From positions 372,001 to 436,000 of the forward strand of contig NC_134678.1 of assembly GCF_024713945.1 (NCBI RefSeq): a DNA stretch of 64,000 nucleotides. Reading direction: 5' to 3'. The position numbers and the translations under genes are program-made. Within the stretch, counting starts at the first letter, position 1; every line of letters starts with the position of its first letter. Origin of the DNA: Dermatophagoides farinae (taxonomy: Eukaryota > Arthropoda > Arachnida > Sarcoptiformes > Pyroglyphidae). This document shows positions 50,386 to 63,727 of the stretch, in pieces. The notes under the pieces are model-generated. The model was not told the DNA's origin. It saw nothing but the letters and a program-made list of their open reading frames with translations, and searched no databases.

Positions 50386-53365
50386 TCAAAATGAATTTTT
50401 TCCATTCATTTTATCACCATTTTCAATCGGTTTTGTAGTCTCATGTGGATCAGGTAATTTATCGAACGTAGGTTCAACATTCCATATTTCACGTGCATAT
50501 TCAGCAATTGTACGATCACTGGAAAATTTTCCAGATGATGCAATATTATAGATGGTTTTACGTGTCCATTCCAATGGATTCTGATCAGTAAAATAATAAT
50601 AATAATAATAATAAATTAGGAAAAACAATGGTGGCAACAAATACATTGTTACCTTATATAATTCTGAAACTTTTTGCTGACATTCAACATATGATTGATA
50701 ATCAGCAAACACAAAGAAACGATCATGATTAAGCAAAACGTTGACAACATCTTTAAACATATCTGGATCATGTGGACTAAAGAATCCATTATTAATCTGA
50801 TCGATTGTGGTTTTAAGTTCGACATTTGAATTATAATAATCCCATGCATTGTAGCCACGACGTTGAAGTTCACCAACTTCTTGTTCATTCATACCAAAAA
50901 TGAAAATATTCTCTTCGCCCATTTCTTCCATCATTTCAACATTGGCACCATCCAATGTTCCGATTGTAAGTGCACCATTCAACTAGAATTAAAAATTGAT
51001 GATTAGAATTCATTGAATTTACGAAACAAATTCAATTTTATTTACCATGAATTTCATATTACCAGTACCAGATGCTTCAGTACCGGCAGTGGAAATCTGT
51101 TCACTAAGATCAGCAGCCGGTATAATTTTCTCGGCAAATGAAACACGATAATTCTCGAGAAATATAACTTTAAGTTTATTGCCAACGACAGGATCATTGT
51201 TTACCACTTTGGCCACTTTATTAATCAAACGAATAATTTGTTTGGCCATATGATAGCCGGGTGCAGCTTTTCCGCCAATCTAGAAATGAGAAAGATTAAT
51301 AATAGTTACAAAATTCCGGAAAAAAATCTAATGAAACACAAATACCATAATTGTACGTGGCACAATGGATAAATTTGGATCACGTTTGATACGATTATAC
51401 AATGTGATTATATGCAAACAATTCAACAATTGTCGTTTATATTCATGTAAACGTTTCACTTGTATATCAAACAGTGATGCAGGATTAACATCGACATCCA
51501 ATTCTTTTTTCAAAATTTTAGCCAAACGCATTTTATTCTCCTGTTTGACACGTTGAATATCACGTATGAAATTTGGATCATTAATGAATTGTTTCAATTG
51601 CTGTAGCTGATCCAAATGTACAACCCAATCGTCACCAATTTTATCGCTAATAATATCCGACAGTCCAGGATTACATAATTTTAGCCATCTACGTGGTGTT
51701 ATACCATTTGTTTTATTTGTGAATTTTTCCGGTGTCATTTCATAGAAATCTTTGAATACAGTTTTCTTGATAATATCTGAATGGATGGCGGCAACACCTA
51801 AAATTTTCGAGACAAAAAAAAATTCAATTAATCGTGTAAATTAATGTCAAACGGAAAAAAAATTTACCATTCACTTTGTGACTACCAACTACGGCTAAAT
51901 TAGCCATATTAACTTTTTTATCATCACCTTCTTCGATCAACGAAAGATTACGCAATTTGTCCAAATTATTTGGATATAATTCACTGACACGTGCCAAATG
52001 ACGTGCATTGATTTCGAAAATAATTTCCATATGACGTGGTAAAACATGTCCTAAAAGGCCACAAGACCATCGTTCCAATGCTTCTGGCAATACCGTGTGA
52101 TTAGTGTAGGCGAAAACTTTCGTACAAATATTCCAGGCTTTTTCCCAGGTCATTTTTTCGATATCCATAAATATACGCATCAATTCTGGTATTGCCAATG
52201 ATGGATGTGTATCATTCAATTGTATGGCAACTTTATCGGGAAATTCATCAAATGAATTACGTTCGATAGTTTTTTCACCCACTTTTGTTTTGCGATATCG
52301 TCGTATAATATCTTGCAAGGTGGCCGCACAAAGAAAATATTCTTGTTTTAGACGCAGTTCTCGTCCTTCGAATACATTATCATTTGGATAAAGAACTCGG
52401 GTTATGTTTTCTGCATAATTTCGATCAATCACAGCCTGTATGTAATCACCATTATTAAAGAATTTCAGATTGAAATTATGTGGTGATTTAGCGCACCAAA
52501 GACGCATTGTATTCACGTAATTATTCTGATATCCCGGTATAGGACTATCATAAGGCATAGCTTGTACCACAGATGTATCAACCCAATGTGCACCAGATTC
52601 ATCATGCAAGACACGGCCATAAAAATGAACAGGAATCAAATATTCTGGTCGTGATTTTTCCCATGGATTACCAAATCGAAGCCAATCATCTGGTTCTTCA
52701 ATTTGTTCATCATTAACAATTTTCTGAGCAAATATACCATATTCATAACGTAAACCATAACCATAACCAGCCATGCCTAGTGTTGCCATTGAATCCAGAA
52801 AACAGGCGGCCAAACGTCCAAGACCACCATTACCAAGGCCAGCATCTTCTTCGATTTCTTCCAATTCTTCAATATCCAAACCCATTTGATATAATGCTTC
52901 ATCACATGCTGATTGTATACCAATATTGATCATTGTATTGGTCAATGATCTACCCATATAATATTCCAATGATAAATAATAAACACGCTAAAACATTTGA
53001 TAATAAACATGAGATTAACAAATCATCGATCAACAAACATCATTTGAATACTTACTTTTGGATCTTTTTCATAATAATTTTGTTGTGTACGAATCCAACG
53101 TGATGTTAAATGATCACGTACACTATGTGCTAATGCAAGAAAAAAATCTCTTGGTGTCGATACGATACGATCTTTGACCAATGTGTAATGTAGATGACGA
53201 TTGAATGCCTGTTTAAATTCGATAACATTGCCGACTGGAATATTTGGAAAAATGGAAATTAGAAAATTAAAATGCCAAATTCAAACAACAATACATACCG
53301 GTAGCAATATTTCGAACACTAATCTGTTTACGACGTTCAAGATCACTTTGTGAAACGGTGGCCAT
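50386..53365 (-). CDS. GlyP: Glycogen phosphorylase
   Basis: Cytosolic PLP enzyme that releases glucose-1-phosphate from glycogen. Seven exons join in phase: 53365-53299, 53234-53056, 52987-51868, 51797-51346, 51279-51046, 50982-50653 and 50580-50386. They encode 858 residues, the usual animal length. The N-terminal [13 protein letters not shown] places a regulatory serine at residue 16, equivalent to the phosphorylase-kinase site (Ser14/15) of the muscle enzyme. The catalytic core shows [47 protein letters not shown] and the PLP-lysine motif [10 protein letters not shown] with Lys 682. The spacing from Ser16 to Lys682 equals the mammalian Ser14 to Lys680 spacing. Both activation-site and catalytic residues are intact, so a functional, phosphorylation-controlled enzyme is expected. 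The 3' end converges on uS5m with 112 bp between stop codons. Confidence 0.97.
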
Positions 53366-53463
53366 TATAATTGATTTTTTTTTTTTGAAAAAAACGAGAG
53401 AAAAAAAATTTGCAAATTTCAATGAAAACGAAAAAAAAATCGGTATTCACAACCACGACGGTC

Positions 53464-53470
53464 TTATATA
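53464..53470 (-). promoter_or_regulatory. Candidate TATA box of glycogen phosphorylase
   Basis: TATATAA on the minus strand lies about 100 nt upstream of the start codon, leaving room for a 5' UTR of about 65-75 nt. It is the clearest TATA-like element near any start in this window, but AT-richness makes chance matches common. Confidence 0.35.
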
Positions 53471-54090
53471 ATAACCGAGATTTTTCTCCCTCTCTCTCTC
53501 TCTCCTCAAACAAACAAAATGATGATTACAAAATGTTTATCATCAACTGGATGATGATTATAAATGTGTGTGTGTGTTGATTATTGTCGAAATCTATTTT
53601 TCACATCAACCACACCAACCGACATCGAGAACACGAAATAATCAAAAAGTCACATTTAAATGCATATACAATTGTCGACTTTTAATGACGACCTTGAATG
53701 AATAAAACAAAAAAATTAACAACTTTTTCGACTTGAATATTCAAAATTCACATTCAGGGTAAATGTTCTTCAAAGGAATTTTATTTATTTATTTTTGTTG
53801 TTGTTTTTGTTTTTTTTTCATTTTTCTTCACCGAACAAAACATTTGCTCATTTGTTGTTTTTGTTGTTGTTTTTTTTTCATCAACCAACCGGTCGGTTAA
53901 CAACAACAACAACACGCTCCTCTTCACCACCAAAAAAAAAAATCATCGTCTTGTTGTTGGCAGCGGCTATTAGCCAATATTTATAGCATACAAACATTTT
54001 CATCGCCAAGTTTTTTGTTGTACATGTTCGACAAATGTCATTTATTTTAAATTTTCGGGCACTGTTTTTTTTGGTTTAATTGTTTTTGTC

Positions 54091-54111
54091 AAAAAAAAAA
54101 AAAAAAAAAAA
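54091..54111. repeat. Poly-A tract (21 nt)
   Basis: Uninterrupted A run upstream of the phosphorylase gene. Confidence 0.85.
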
Positions 54112-56220
54112 CAAAATTTCCATCGTCAATATTTTTGGATGTTTTAAAAAAAATCAAATTGAAAATCAAAATTGATAAACAAAACAAAAAGTACATTCAC
54201 ACGAACACACACACATACACAATCACAGGATTTCCGAATAATCAATAATAGAGATATGATTTAAATTTTCATTCATTTTTTTAATTATAAATGTCAAGAT
54301 AATGTCATCCATGTTTGAATGATCATCATTTATGTACTGAAGTACTGAATGTACCGTATTATCTTGAATGAAGAATGAGAGACAAAAAAGAAAATTTGGG
54401 GCAACTAAAAAAAAAAAATTATTCGAATTTTCATTTTGATCAAATTTTCGACCACCAGATGGCGATAGGATTTCGGTTTTGAATTTTTTTTTTCTTTTTG
54501 AAATTTTTTTTCACAACAAAAAAATAAATAATCGAAAAACAACAACAAATGATGATAATCCTATCTGTCTATTTATCTATCTGACTGTATACAATGTGAT
54601 GATGTGGTAAAGTATCACATCAACATCATAAAATATGGCCAATTGTAATTGAAAAGAAAGAAAAAATAATTCCAAAATGGTGAAAACAGCATTGAAATTT
54701 TCTTTTTCTTTTTTTTTTAATCGTTGTTCAATATTTTCGAGCACGTTTTCCGAAGTGTTAATCATCATCATCATTTGCTGCTGTTGGATCTGGACTTTTG
54801 TTGATAAAAAAAAAACGTTTTCGGTTATCTTTTCTATAGGAGCTTATAATGGTGATATTTTTCGTTTTTCAATGTTTTTTTTTTTGGCCATTCATTTATA
54901 ACGGGTGTGTGTGTGTGTGTTTTGTTTTTAATTAATTTAATCTGACATGGTAAATTTCGACGACGACGACGACGACTACGACGACCATGATGATGATGAT
55001 GATGGAAAATTAATAACCGGATTATAAAATTAAAAATTTTTTTTTTTGTTCTATCCGATAAACAAATGTCAGTGGATCATTAATTTTTTTTTGTTCTCTT
55101 GCACTATTGTTTGGTGCAAAAAAAAAATATTAACCGGATCTTTTTCGGAATTTGTTCTGGATACGAATTAACTGAATTTTCGATTTTTGGGATGTTTTTT
55201 TTTCGATGATGATGAAAATTAATTATATCGAAAAGAAAAAGAAAAACAAAATGGTGATGGTGATTTGATCTTGTTTGGTGTTCAACATCAGTCAAACAAA
55301 ATGATGACGATGATGATAATCAGATGGTGAATGTCACACGCCACTTAATGAATGAAAACAGAATCTATATGGAATTAACGAAGAATCTCTCTATTCATTG
55401 GGAAAAAATTTTTTCTTCCACGGGATTAACAAACACACACACACACACACCAGTCACACAAGCCGAGATGACAATCTGAGATTTTTTTTTCTTTTGCACA
55501 ACGTTGTGATTTTGGATGTTTTTCAAGATACACACCGATCAAATCCATCAGATCAAAAAAAAAAAAATCGTCACTCCAACATAACACGTGTTTACCACTA
55601 CCAGAAAATTAAAAAAAAAAGACAGTTTCAATCAAGATCATTGCTAAACACATTGATTGATTTAAGTGATTATCAAATCATACATTGACACCTGTTATTA
55701 AAAATCAAAACAAAAGCAACGACAACGACAATGACAACAACTTGATTGACTTTGCTCATCATCAAATAATAATAACACAAACAAACAAACAAACACACAC
55801 ACACACACTTGACAAATAAAATTAGCTTCAAGTTTTTGTTTTGTTTTTGTTTTTGTTTTCGTTTTTTTTTGTTTTCAATTTCATTAAGATTTTTCTTTTA
55901 TTTATTTTCCATTTTCAAGTGCTATACAAGCAAGAATAAGAAGAAAAAGAGAGGGTTGTGTGATTGATGTAAATAAATGAAAAAAAAACTCAATTTGCAC
56001 TCAATTCTATATAAACCATATATTTATATCAAAAATCAAATCCTAGATCTATTTTCATAATATCATCATCTTCACTGTGTGTGTGTATATGTGATGTATA
56101 AATAGCAGTTGTGTATATATAGCCAAAGATAAATGTTTAGATTTTGATGATGATGATGATGATGATGATAGGCAAATACCTTGAGTTAATATTTGCATTA
56201 ATCAAATATTAAAAGTGTTT

Positions 56221-56310
56221 GTGTGTGTGTGTGTGTGTGTATTTATGTTCTGTAAAGACAAATATCAAAAAATGAAGAAGATGAAGATGATGATGATGAT
56301 GATGATGATG
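56221..56310. repeat. Adjacent (GT)n and (GAT)n microsatellites
   Basis: A 20-nt GT run (56221-56240) and an ATG-type trinucleotide run (about 56287-56310) lie within 90 bp. Another (GAT)n run lies at about 56148-56169. Confidence 0.8.
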
Positions 56311-57015
56311 AAAAAAACGCTAATTGGTAAATATTTATCATTATTATTGTTGTTGTTGTTGTTGTAGTCATACACGGGAGCAAACAGATTTAATTAAACA
56401 CACATACTACACTTATATATATAAATAATACACTTATTAAATACACACACAAATATTGATAGATTGAAAGACAATTATATATTTGCTGTTGTTGAAACGA
56501 AAAGTCAGTGAAAAAGAAAAAAAAGTTTACAAGAAATACCGCGTTTTTTTCCATTGATTTAAATTTTTAATTATTCATCATCATCATCATCATAATAAAA
56601 CAATGGACGAATAGAAGAAAAGGAGGAAAAATCGATATTGATTGATTGATTGATAATTGATCACTCTCTCTCTCTTTTGGTTTTTTCCGGGTAATTCTTT
56701 TTTTTTCAATGATGATCATTATCATCGATTGATTGATTGATTAATTGAATTAAGTTTTTTCTTTTCGTTTGATAACAAAAAAAAAATATATTTGTGCATG
56801 ACCGAACCCTAAAAACAAACACATGGACACACACACACACAAGAAAAACAAAACAAAACGCAGTTATAGGCACAAAAATTTGGACAGATAAATTAGATAG
56901 ATATTAACTATATCTCTCTGTGTGTGTGTAAGGTAAACTTCCTTTGACTTTTGTTGTTCATTCGCGCTCTCTTTATCTCTATTTATTTATATATTGATTA
57001 TAGAGTGAATTTTTG

Positions 57016-57040
57016 TTTGGTTTTGTCAAACAAAACCAAA
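57016..57040. repeat. Short perfect hairpin
   Basis: Arms TTTGGTTTTGT (57016-57026) and ACAAAACCAAA (57030-57040) are exact reverse complements around a 3-nt loop. Confidence 0.75.
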
Positions 57041-58383
57041 ATCAACTTTCGATCTTTGATAATGATGATGATGATGATGATGGTGACATTACCAATTTTT
57101 GTACATTTTTCGGGTCAATATAAATTTGTGTGGTCATATACAATATATAAATAGATTGCAAGCAAAAAAAAAAATCATTGAACTTTGACATTAGCTAAAA
57201 TTGTTGGGTGTGTGTGTGTGTGTATGATGATCATAGATCAAAGATCGCTAAATACGAAAAAAATGTTCAAATATTGCACACACACACACACACACACACA
57301 CTGGTGTCTGGCTATTGTTATTGTAGAAAAATAAAAGATAAAGATGAACATCTGTGTGTATGTGTGTGTATAGCAATGAATTCAAGATATTAGCCATTTA
57401 GGCTCTCTTATCACCATTGATTTTATCTGACAAAAATAATTTTTCTACCATTATGTATTGACAATATATTGGCTAAATTTGTACCATACACATAGAGAGA
57501 GGTGGTAACCAGAAAAAAATAAAGGGGGAGGTGTGTGTGTGTGCATGGTGTTTACATAAAGTTTTTCGTCTTTTTTTCCATCATTGATGGATAAAGGAAA
57601 GGGGGTGTTGGTGGTGGTAGAAAGATGATGATGAGTGAAAAGAAACCACAATTGTCAATGTGATTTTTATATTTTGATAATTGCATTATCCATACTTTTT
57701 TTGTGGGTAGGGGAGGGGGGAGACCAAAATTTTTCTTTCCATCTATAAAATGAATGTGGTTCATATAGTTTTTCTCATCATCATCACCAGTTAATAATGG
57801 AAATATATTGGGTTTTCGCTGCTATTAGAGAGAAAGGAAATGACAATCAACCGTCAATCGAAACTAAAAATGAGAGAGAAAACCAACAACAACAACAACA
57901 AGATGATGATATTTGATTAGCCATCTACATTATAATAAAGCTTGCTTAGTTAAACATACACACATACACACACACAGCTAGCTGAACGTTTAAGAGAGAG
58001 AGAGAGAGAACCAATAAACCCAACTTGCTGAGAAAGTTATAAACCATCATCATCATCATCATCATCACGCCATTGACAATACATACATTATATATATAGA
58101 TAGTCAAAAAAAAGAGAAAAAAAAATTCAACCAACAAACAGAAAAAAAACGCTTATGCAAACATCATCATCACATATCAAACAAAACAAAACAAAAAAAA
58201 AAACTAAGCAACGTCCATAGAGAGAATGAAAGAAAAAAAAGACACTTGGTTGCCACACACACACACACACACACATCATCATCATTGGCTTATGTAAATA
58301 ATAATCTCAAAAATGGTTTGAGGAATAAGAGAACGAGCGAGATAGAAGAAAAAAAAATTTGAAAATCTTGAAGCATCACCTGG

Positions 58384-58404
58384 ATCTATCTATCTATCTA
58401 TCTA
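58384..58404. repeat. (TCTA)n microsatellite
   Basis: About five tandem TCTA units, one of the few tetranucleotide repeats in the window. Confidence 0.8.
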
Positions 58405-59509
58405 GGTCTATTCTCTCTTCTTAACATTAACTATCTATCTATTTGTATTGTCCAATATGTTTTGTGTGTGTGTGTGTATGTGTGTGTGAAAAGTGGCATC
58501 GAGTGACTTTTTGACCAGGTTTCTTTTTCAGGTTTTGTTGTTTGCATAAAAACCTTTTGGATTGTGGTGTGGTGGTGGTGGTGGCCCCAAATTTTTTTTT
58601 TCATTCATTCGCTTTATGCAAACATATATTCGAATTTTGAACATATGGATTTTTTCCATTATACATAGGAAGAGGTATGAGGACCCGATTTTTTTTTCTC
58701 TTAAATTCTGTAACGATTACCGCTGCTGCTGCACGTGGTTCCCATGGACACAACACACACACACACACACACACAAACACCGGTCATATACAAACATCGC
58801 AACGATGATGATGATGATGATAAAGATGAACAACAACGAAAACAGACCGTACAGTGAATTAATCTAAAAAATAAATTTACACAATTTCTCAATCTCTATA
58901 TCCAAGTATAGAATCCAATGCAAATAACGGCCACCAAGAAGAAAGAGAGGGAAAAAAACCGTTGATTCAACATCAAGAAGTCTAGTTGGTGGTCCAAAAT
59001 TTTTTTTTTTTGGTGTGTGTTTAAGGTTCAAAAATCAAACAGAAAAAAAAATTCATCATCATCATCATCATCAATCCATTATTTTCTCTAATTTTTTTTC
59101 TCTCTTTCACTTTGTCCAGAAAACTTGAACAACAACAAAAACAACAATTTGTTTTTCAAATCTCGAATATTTGTTTATCAGATCTGACTTTTCTGTTGTT
59201 GTTGTTGTTGTTCCATTTTCATTCACAATCATTATTAGCCTATTGGATTTATGTTGAGAAAAAAAAAATTTTTAGAGCAAGAGAGAGAGAGAAAGAAATC
59301 CGTTATATGTAGTCGGGAATCTGTGTTTGTTTTCTGTTTTCTGTCTTCTTTTTTTTCAAGTAAATCAACCAAGATTAAAAGAGAATTTAAATGGAAAAAA
59401 TTTTTCACACCCGAAAAAATAAAAAGATTTATATTAGAGGTCGCTAAAGGCTTGCACACACACACACACACACAGATGTCCATGGAGAAGTGTGGCTATG
59501 TTTATTCGG

Positions 59510-59510
<1 letters not shown>

Positions 59511-59540
<30 letters not shown>
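59511..59540. repeat. (CA)15 microsatellite
   Basis: Uninterrupted 30-nt CA run, with a shorter CA run about 40 nt upstream (59455-59474). Confidence 0.9.
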
Positions 59541-59542
<2 letters not shown>

Positions 59543-61097
59543 GTAAACATGCGAAAATTTTAATCTTTTTTGATGATTATTAACATAAACGGACGAAAAA
59601 AAATTTTTCTTTTTCCGACACCAGAAAAAAACGGACAAAATTTTTCACGAAAAAAAACATCTTATCATCCATTACATTCCATTGATAAATAAATAAAGGT
59701 AGGTAGGCCTTGTCGGTCGATTATTTAGTAGTTGATTTCCGAATCTAATTAATTTCCATTTTCAATCATCATCAAGAACAAGAACAAATTAAGAAAAAAT
59801 CAACACACACACAGACACACACACAAAAACGCGTGTCAAAAATATATTTGAATTAAAATGTCAACCAAGAAAGAAATATTAAAAGTCAATTGAGGATTTT
59901 TTTTTCTTTTTTCATAAACACCGGAAAATAATATTTGTTTGTCCGCTGCTAGCAGTGGTGGTGGTGGTGGTGGTAGTGAAACACCCGAAAACCACAATCA
60001 AAAGAAAGGTAATCATCGACAATAACAACGAAAAAAACGATCGGAAGTCGAATTCGGGTGAATTTGATTTTTTTTTTATTTTCATTGTTATTCGATAAGT
60101 AGATTATAATAATTTTTAATCATACGAGAAGAGAGAAAAAGTTGACATTCAAAAACATTTTCTTGCCTACTTGCCTGCCTACCTGGCTACTAAATGATGA
60201 TTATTAAGCCATTTAAAAATCAGAAAAATCATCAAGATGTGTAGTCGGATTTATATTTTCACAATAATAATAAAAAAAAATGTAAAATGAAAACAAAACA
60301 TCAATATTTATACATTTTTCTCTTCTGGATATATAATGAAAACACACAACGATGATGATGATGATGATCAATTGTCGTCACAGCAATAATAATAATAATT
60401 GATTAGAAACGGAAATTTTGGATTTGCAAAGCAATCAAAATGAAACAAAAAACAAAAACCTAACCTAGAGACCGTTACCGTTATGAAAACATCATCATCA
60501 GCAGCAACAACAACAAAGAAAAAATTTTAGATTGCTTTAAGCGATTCCAAAATCATCGTCATCAACAAGACAACCACCACCGCCATCTCATCAATCAATC
60601 AATCAAACAACGGAAAAACAGTAAAACAACTAATGAACGACATGATCAGGCAAAAAAACACACACACACAAAACAGAAAAGAATCTGTTTGATTTGCTCT
60701 AGTTGAATTTGAAATTTAAAATTCTAAATTTTATTCCCTGATAAAATTCATCATTAGAATTGATGAAAAAAAGAGAATGAAAAGCAGAAAAAAAATTCGT
60801 ACATTTCAGCAGGACCATTTGTTTGTTTGTTCGAAAAAAAACACAAGTTTTCATTTCCGATTTTCCTTTTAAAGGCAAACGCGAACGACAGAATATATTG
60901 GTTTCATCATCGATTCAAATACAAAGAATATTCTAGTTTTCAACAACAACGAAAAAAAATTGGTTCTAGAATAAAATTATTTTCTAGAATTTAGATATGG
61001 TGAATGGTTTAGTTTTCGTTTTCGTTTTGTTGTTGTTTTTCTTATTTTTGTTTTTTTTTATACTCAAATGGATTTTCCATGTTTGTTGACATTACAA

Positions 61098-61125
61098 ACA
61101 CACACAGAATATATTCTGTGTGTGT
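61098..61125. repeat. 28-bp perfect palindrome
   Basis: A CA run, the core GAATATATTC (61107-61116) and a TG run together form a sequence identical to its own reverse complement. The TG side continues a few bases beyond the palindrome. Confidence 0.85.
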
Positions 61126-63695
61126 GTGTGATGGTAGACTGGACTATATGGATGAATGGACTCCATGCACACACACACACACACACACACCAACAAACAA
61201 ACAAACAAATAAGAATTTAGTATTTCCGAAATATTAGTAGATTCCAATCTAAACGATGACAACGGCGACGACAATAAATTCGCCAAGCCCAATATCGAAT
61301 CGAGTGAACGTCGTCGTCGTTTTTGTTGTTGTTGTTGTCATAGGATTTATCATGATGATGATGATTCTATTTGAAGAATAAACAACAACAACAACAAAAA
61401 ATGAATAAATGAATGAATAAGAGATTAATTTCCGGTACGAAAACGACAACAACAAAGTTAAACCGGTAATATTGAGAATTTTTATTTTTCACACAAAAAA
61501 ACATGTCAATCAAAAAAAAAAAACTTGAATCCAAATACTAACTAGAATGGTCAACATAGTAGCGAAAAAAGAGATCAATGAATGTAGTAGTAGCAGGTTA
61601 CATATACTTTTATTTAATATTTGAAAAAAATGATAATATTTACCTGTGTGTGTGTAATATTTACCTGATTTTTTTTTCGTTTTGTTTCATTTCATGTTGG
61701 ATAAACATTTGTTCATCTGTTCATTTTTTTTTTATTTCAAAATGTGTCAATTGCAAACACCACCATCAGCAACAATTGTTTGACAAGAAAGTGAGTGTAA
61801 AAAAAAACAAAATTTGAAACAAAACAAAAAATTGATAAACAGAAATAAAAAATTAAATCAAACAAACGAAAATACAAATACATGTCACCACGCCTATCAC
61901 ACAAAGAGAAACAAATCAAATTGAAATATACTCGGGTATGATGAACAAAAAAAAACGGGAATATTCGGTTATACCTACATACAAAACACCTCGATACATT
62001 GATAATCAAATCATCATCGCATTTAAAATACACACACACACACAAACCATTTGTATGTACGAATCATCAAATATTTGTATTAAAAATAATAACCATCACA
62101 TATGTATGTAATGGTGTGTTGATTCTAAATGCTAATATTTATTATTTGAAAATAACAAGCAAACTACACACACAAACACACACACACACACAGATAAACG
62201 CACATTTTAGGATGCCTTTACATTTTCATCATGATGAATGAATGAAAAAAAAAGTTCAAGATTGATTTTTGTTCTGTTTTCTGTTTTGTTTTGTAAATAT
62301 AAATATTATCATCATTATTATACATGACCCGGCGAGTAAGCGTAAATGTACAGGAAAAAAAAATTCAAATCACAATAATCGATAATGGCAAACAAATATC
62401 ATATATACACGGAACCGATTCTTTCTTGTCATCAATTCGGTAATTCAATTCATTCATCGTGTGTGTGTAGTAATAGGTACAGAATTCAATTTCTGTTTGT
62501 GTGTGTGTGTGTAATATATGTTTGCACATAATATGCACATGAATGAATGAATTACCGTAATATGTGTGTGTGTAAACGTGGAACAAAAAGGAAAATGAAT
62601 GAAAAAAATCGGTTTTTTTTCTCTTCAAAAATTCTTTATTCTGGTTAATATGTGCACCATCAATAAACGCGCACACAAAGAAAGACAGATGTTGTGTGTG
62701 TGTGTGTATGCAAGTGTTTCGATTATATTGGTTTAAAATAAAGTGAAAACAAAAAAAAAGCAAAAACAGGGGAAAAAAATATCATATTATTAATGGGGGG
62801 AGATAAAAAAGAGAGGGAAAAAAAATTGTGTGTGTGTTTGTGTTTACTAGATCAAATATTTAAATTCCACTCACTCATTCATTCACTGACACTGTTCAAA
62901 TGTTTTCTTTTCATTTTTCTCTCTCTGTGTGTGTATATGTGTGTTATTTGTCTGTATGAATGTATGTCATAATCATTACATAATAATGATACTTTTCTCT
63001 AGATACAAGACCAGAAGCATTGAATTTTGACAACAAAAAAAAATTCCTGATTCAGTTTATTCTTCTTCATGCTCGTGTGTGTGTTTTTTTAGCGGAAAAA
63101 CCACAAAATTATCGATACACATACACACACACAATCATTGAATTAAATGGATGAATTTTCAATTTTTCAAGAGAAAAGCAAAAAACAAGAGATATAATTG
63201 AATGATGATAATGATCAAATGGTCAAACATTAGAAATGATACGCCTTTTTTGAAGAATAAACAGGAAAAATAAAGACAAATAAAAAGATTTTCAATCTTT
63301 TTTTTTTGTTCTCATCAAAGTTCATCATGATGATGATGATGACCACCACACTGTATTTGTTGATCAGTTTTCTCTCTCTCTGTATGTGTGTGAGTGCGTG
63401 ACATTTCAAGTGTGCTATTTGTTTGAGATTATAAAAAATTTTTTTTATCAAAAAAAAACTAACGTTTTGTTTGTCTAGTTAGAAACAAAGAAAACAGAGA
63501 AGGTTTATCACTATCAAGCCTTACGGCAGTATTGTTGTTGCTGTTGCTATTTGGGTTTAAGTTTGGAAAAATGATGAACCTTATTAGGGTATGATTGGAT
63601 AGATAGATGGATGACCGATTATACCTAAAAAAAATGGAACTGGTTTGTATTTTTTTTTTACCAGCAAAACAAAAAAAAAGACACAAAGTTCATTC

Positions 63696-63727
63696 ATCAT
63701 TTGATGATCATGTGATCATCAAATGAT
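63696..63727. repeat. Inverted repeat, 15-bp arms with 2-nt spacer
   Basis: Arms ATCATTTGATGATCA (63696-63710) and TGATCATCAAATGAT (63713-63727) are exact reverse complements separated by TG. The right arm overlaps the ATG that opens the last reading frame of the window. Confidence 0.85.

Larger units (their letters stand above)
53471..63695. other. Long repeat-rich intergenic region
   Basis: About 10 kb without a supported gene on either strand. It contains a 21-nt poly-A (54091-54111), dense (CA)n, (GT)n and (GAT)n microsatellites, a (TCTA)n run, and several inverted repeats listed separately. Poly-His-, poly-Asp- and VCVCV-type open frames are translated microsatellites. Untranslated exons or distal regulatory DNA of the phosphorylase gene or of the next gene to the right may lie here but cannot be recognised. 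Confidence 0.5.

Noticed and set aside
53471-63695. CRISPR-like arrays, rRNA or tRNA genes
   Set aside because: The repeats are simple microsatellites without spacers, the DNA is eukaryotic, and I saw no tRNA box pattern or rRNA sequence by eye.
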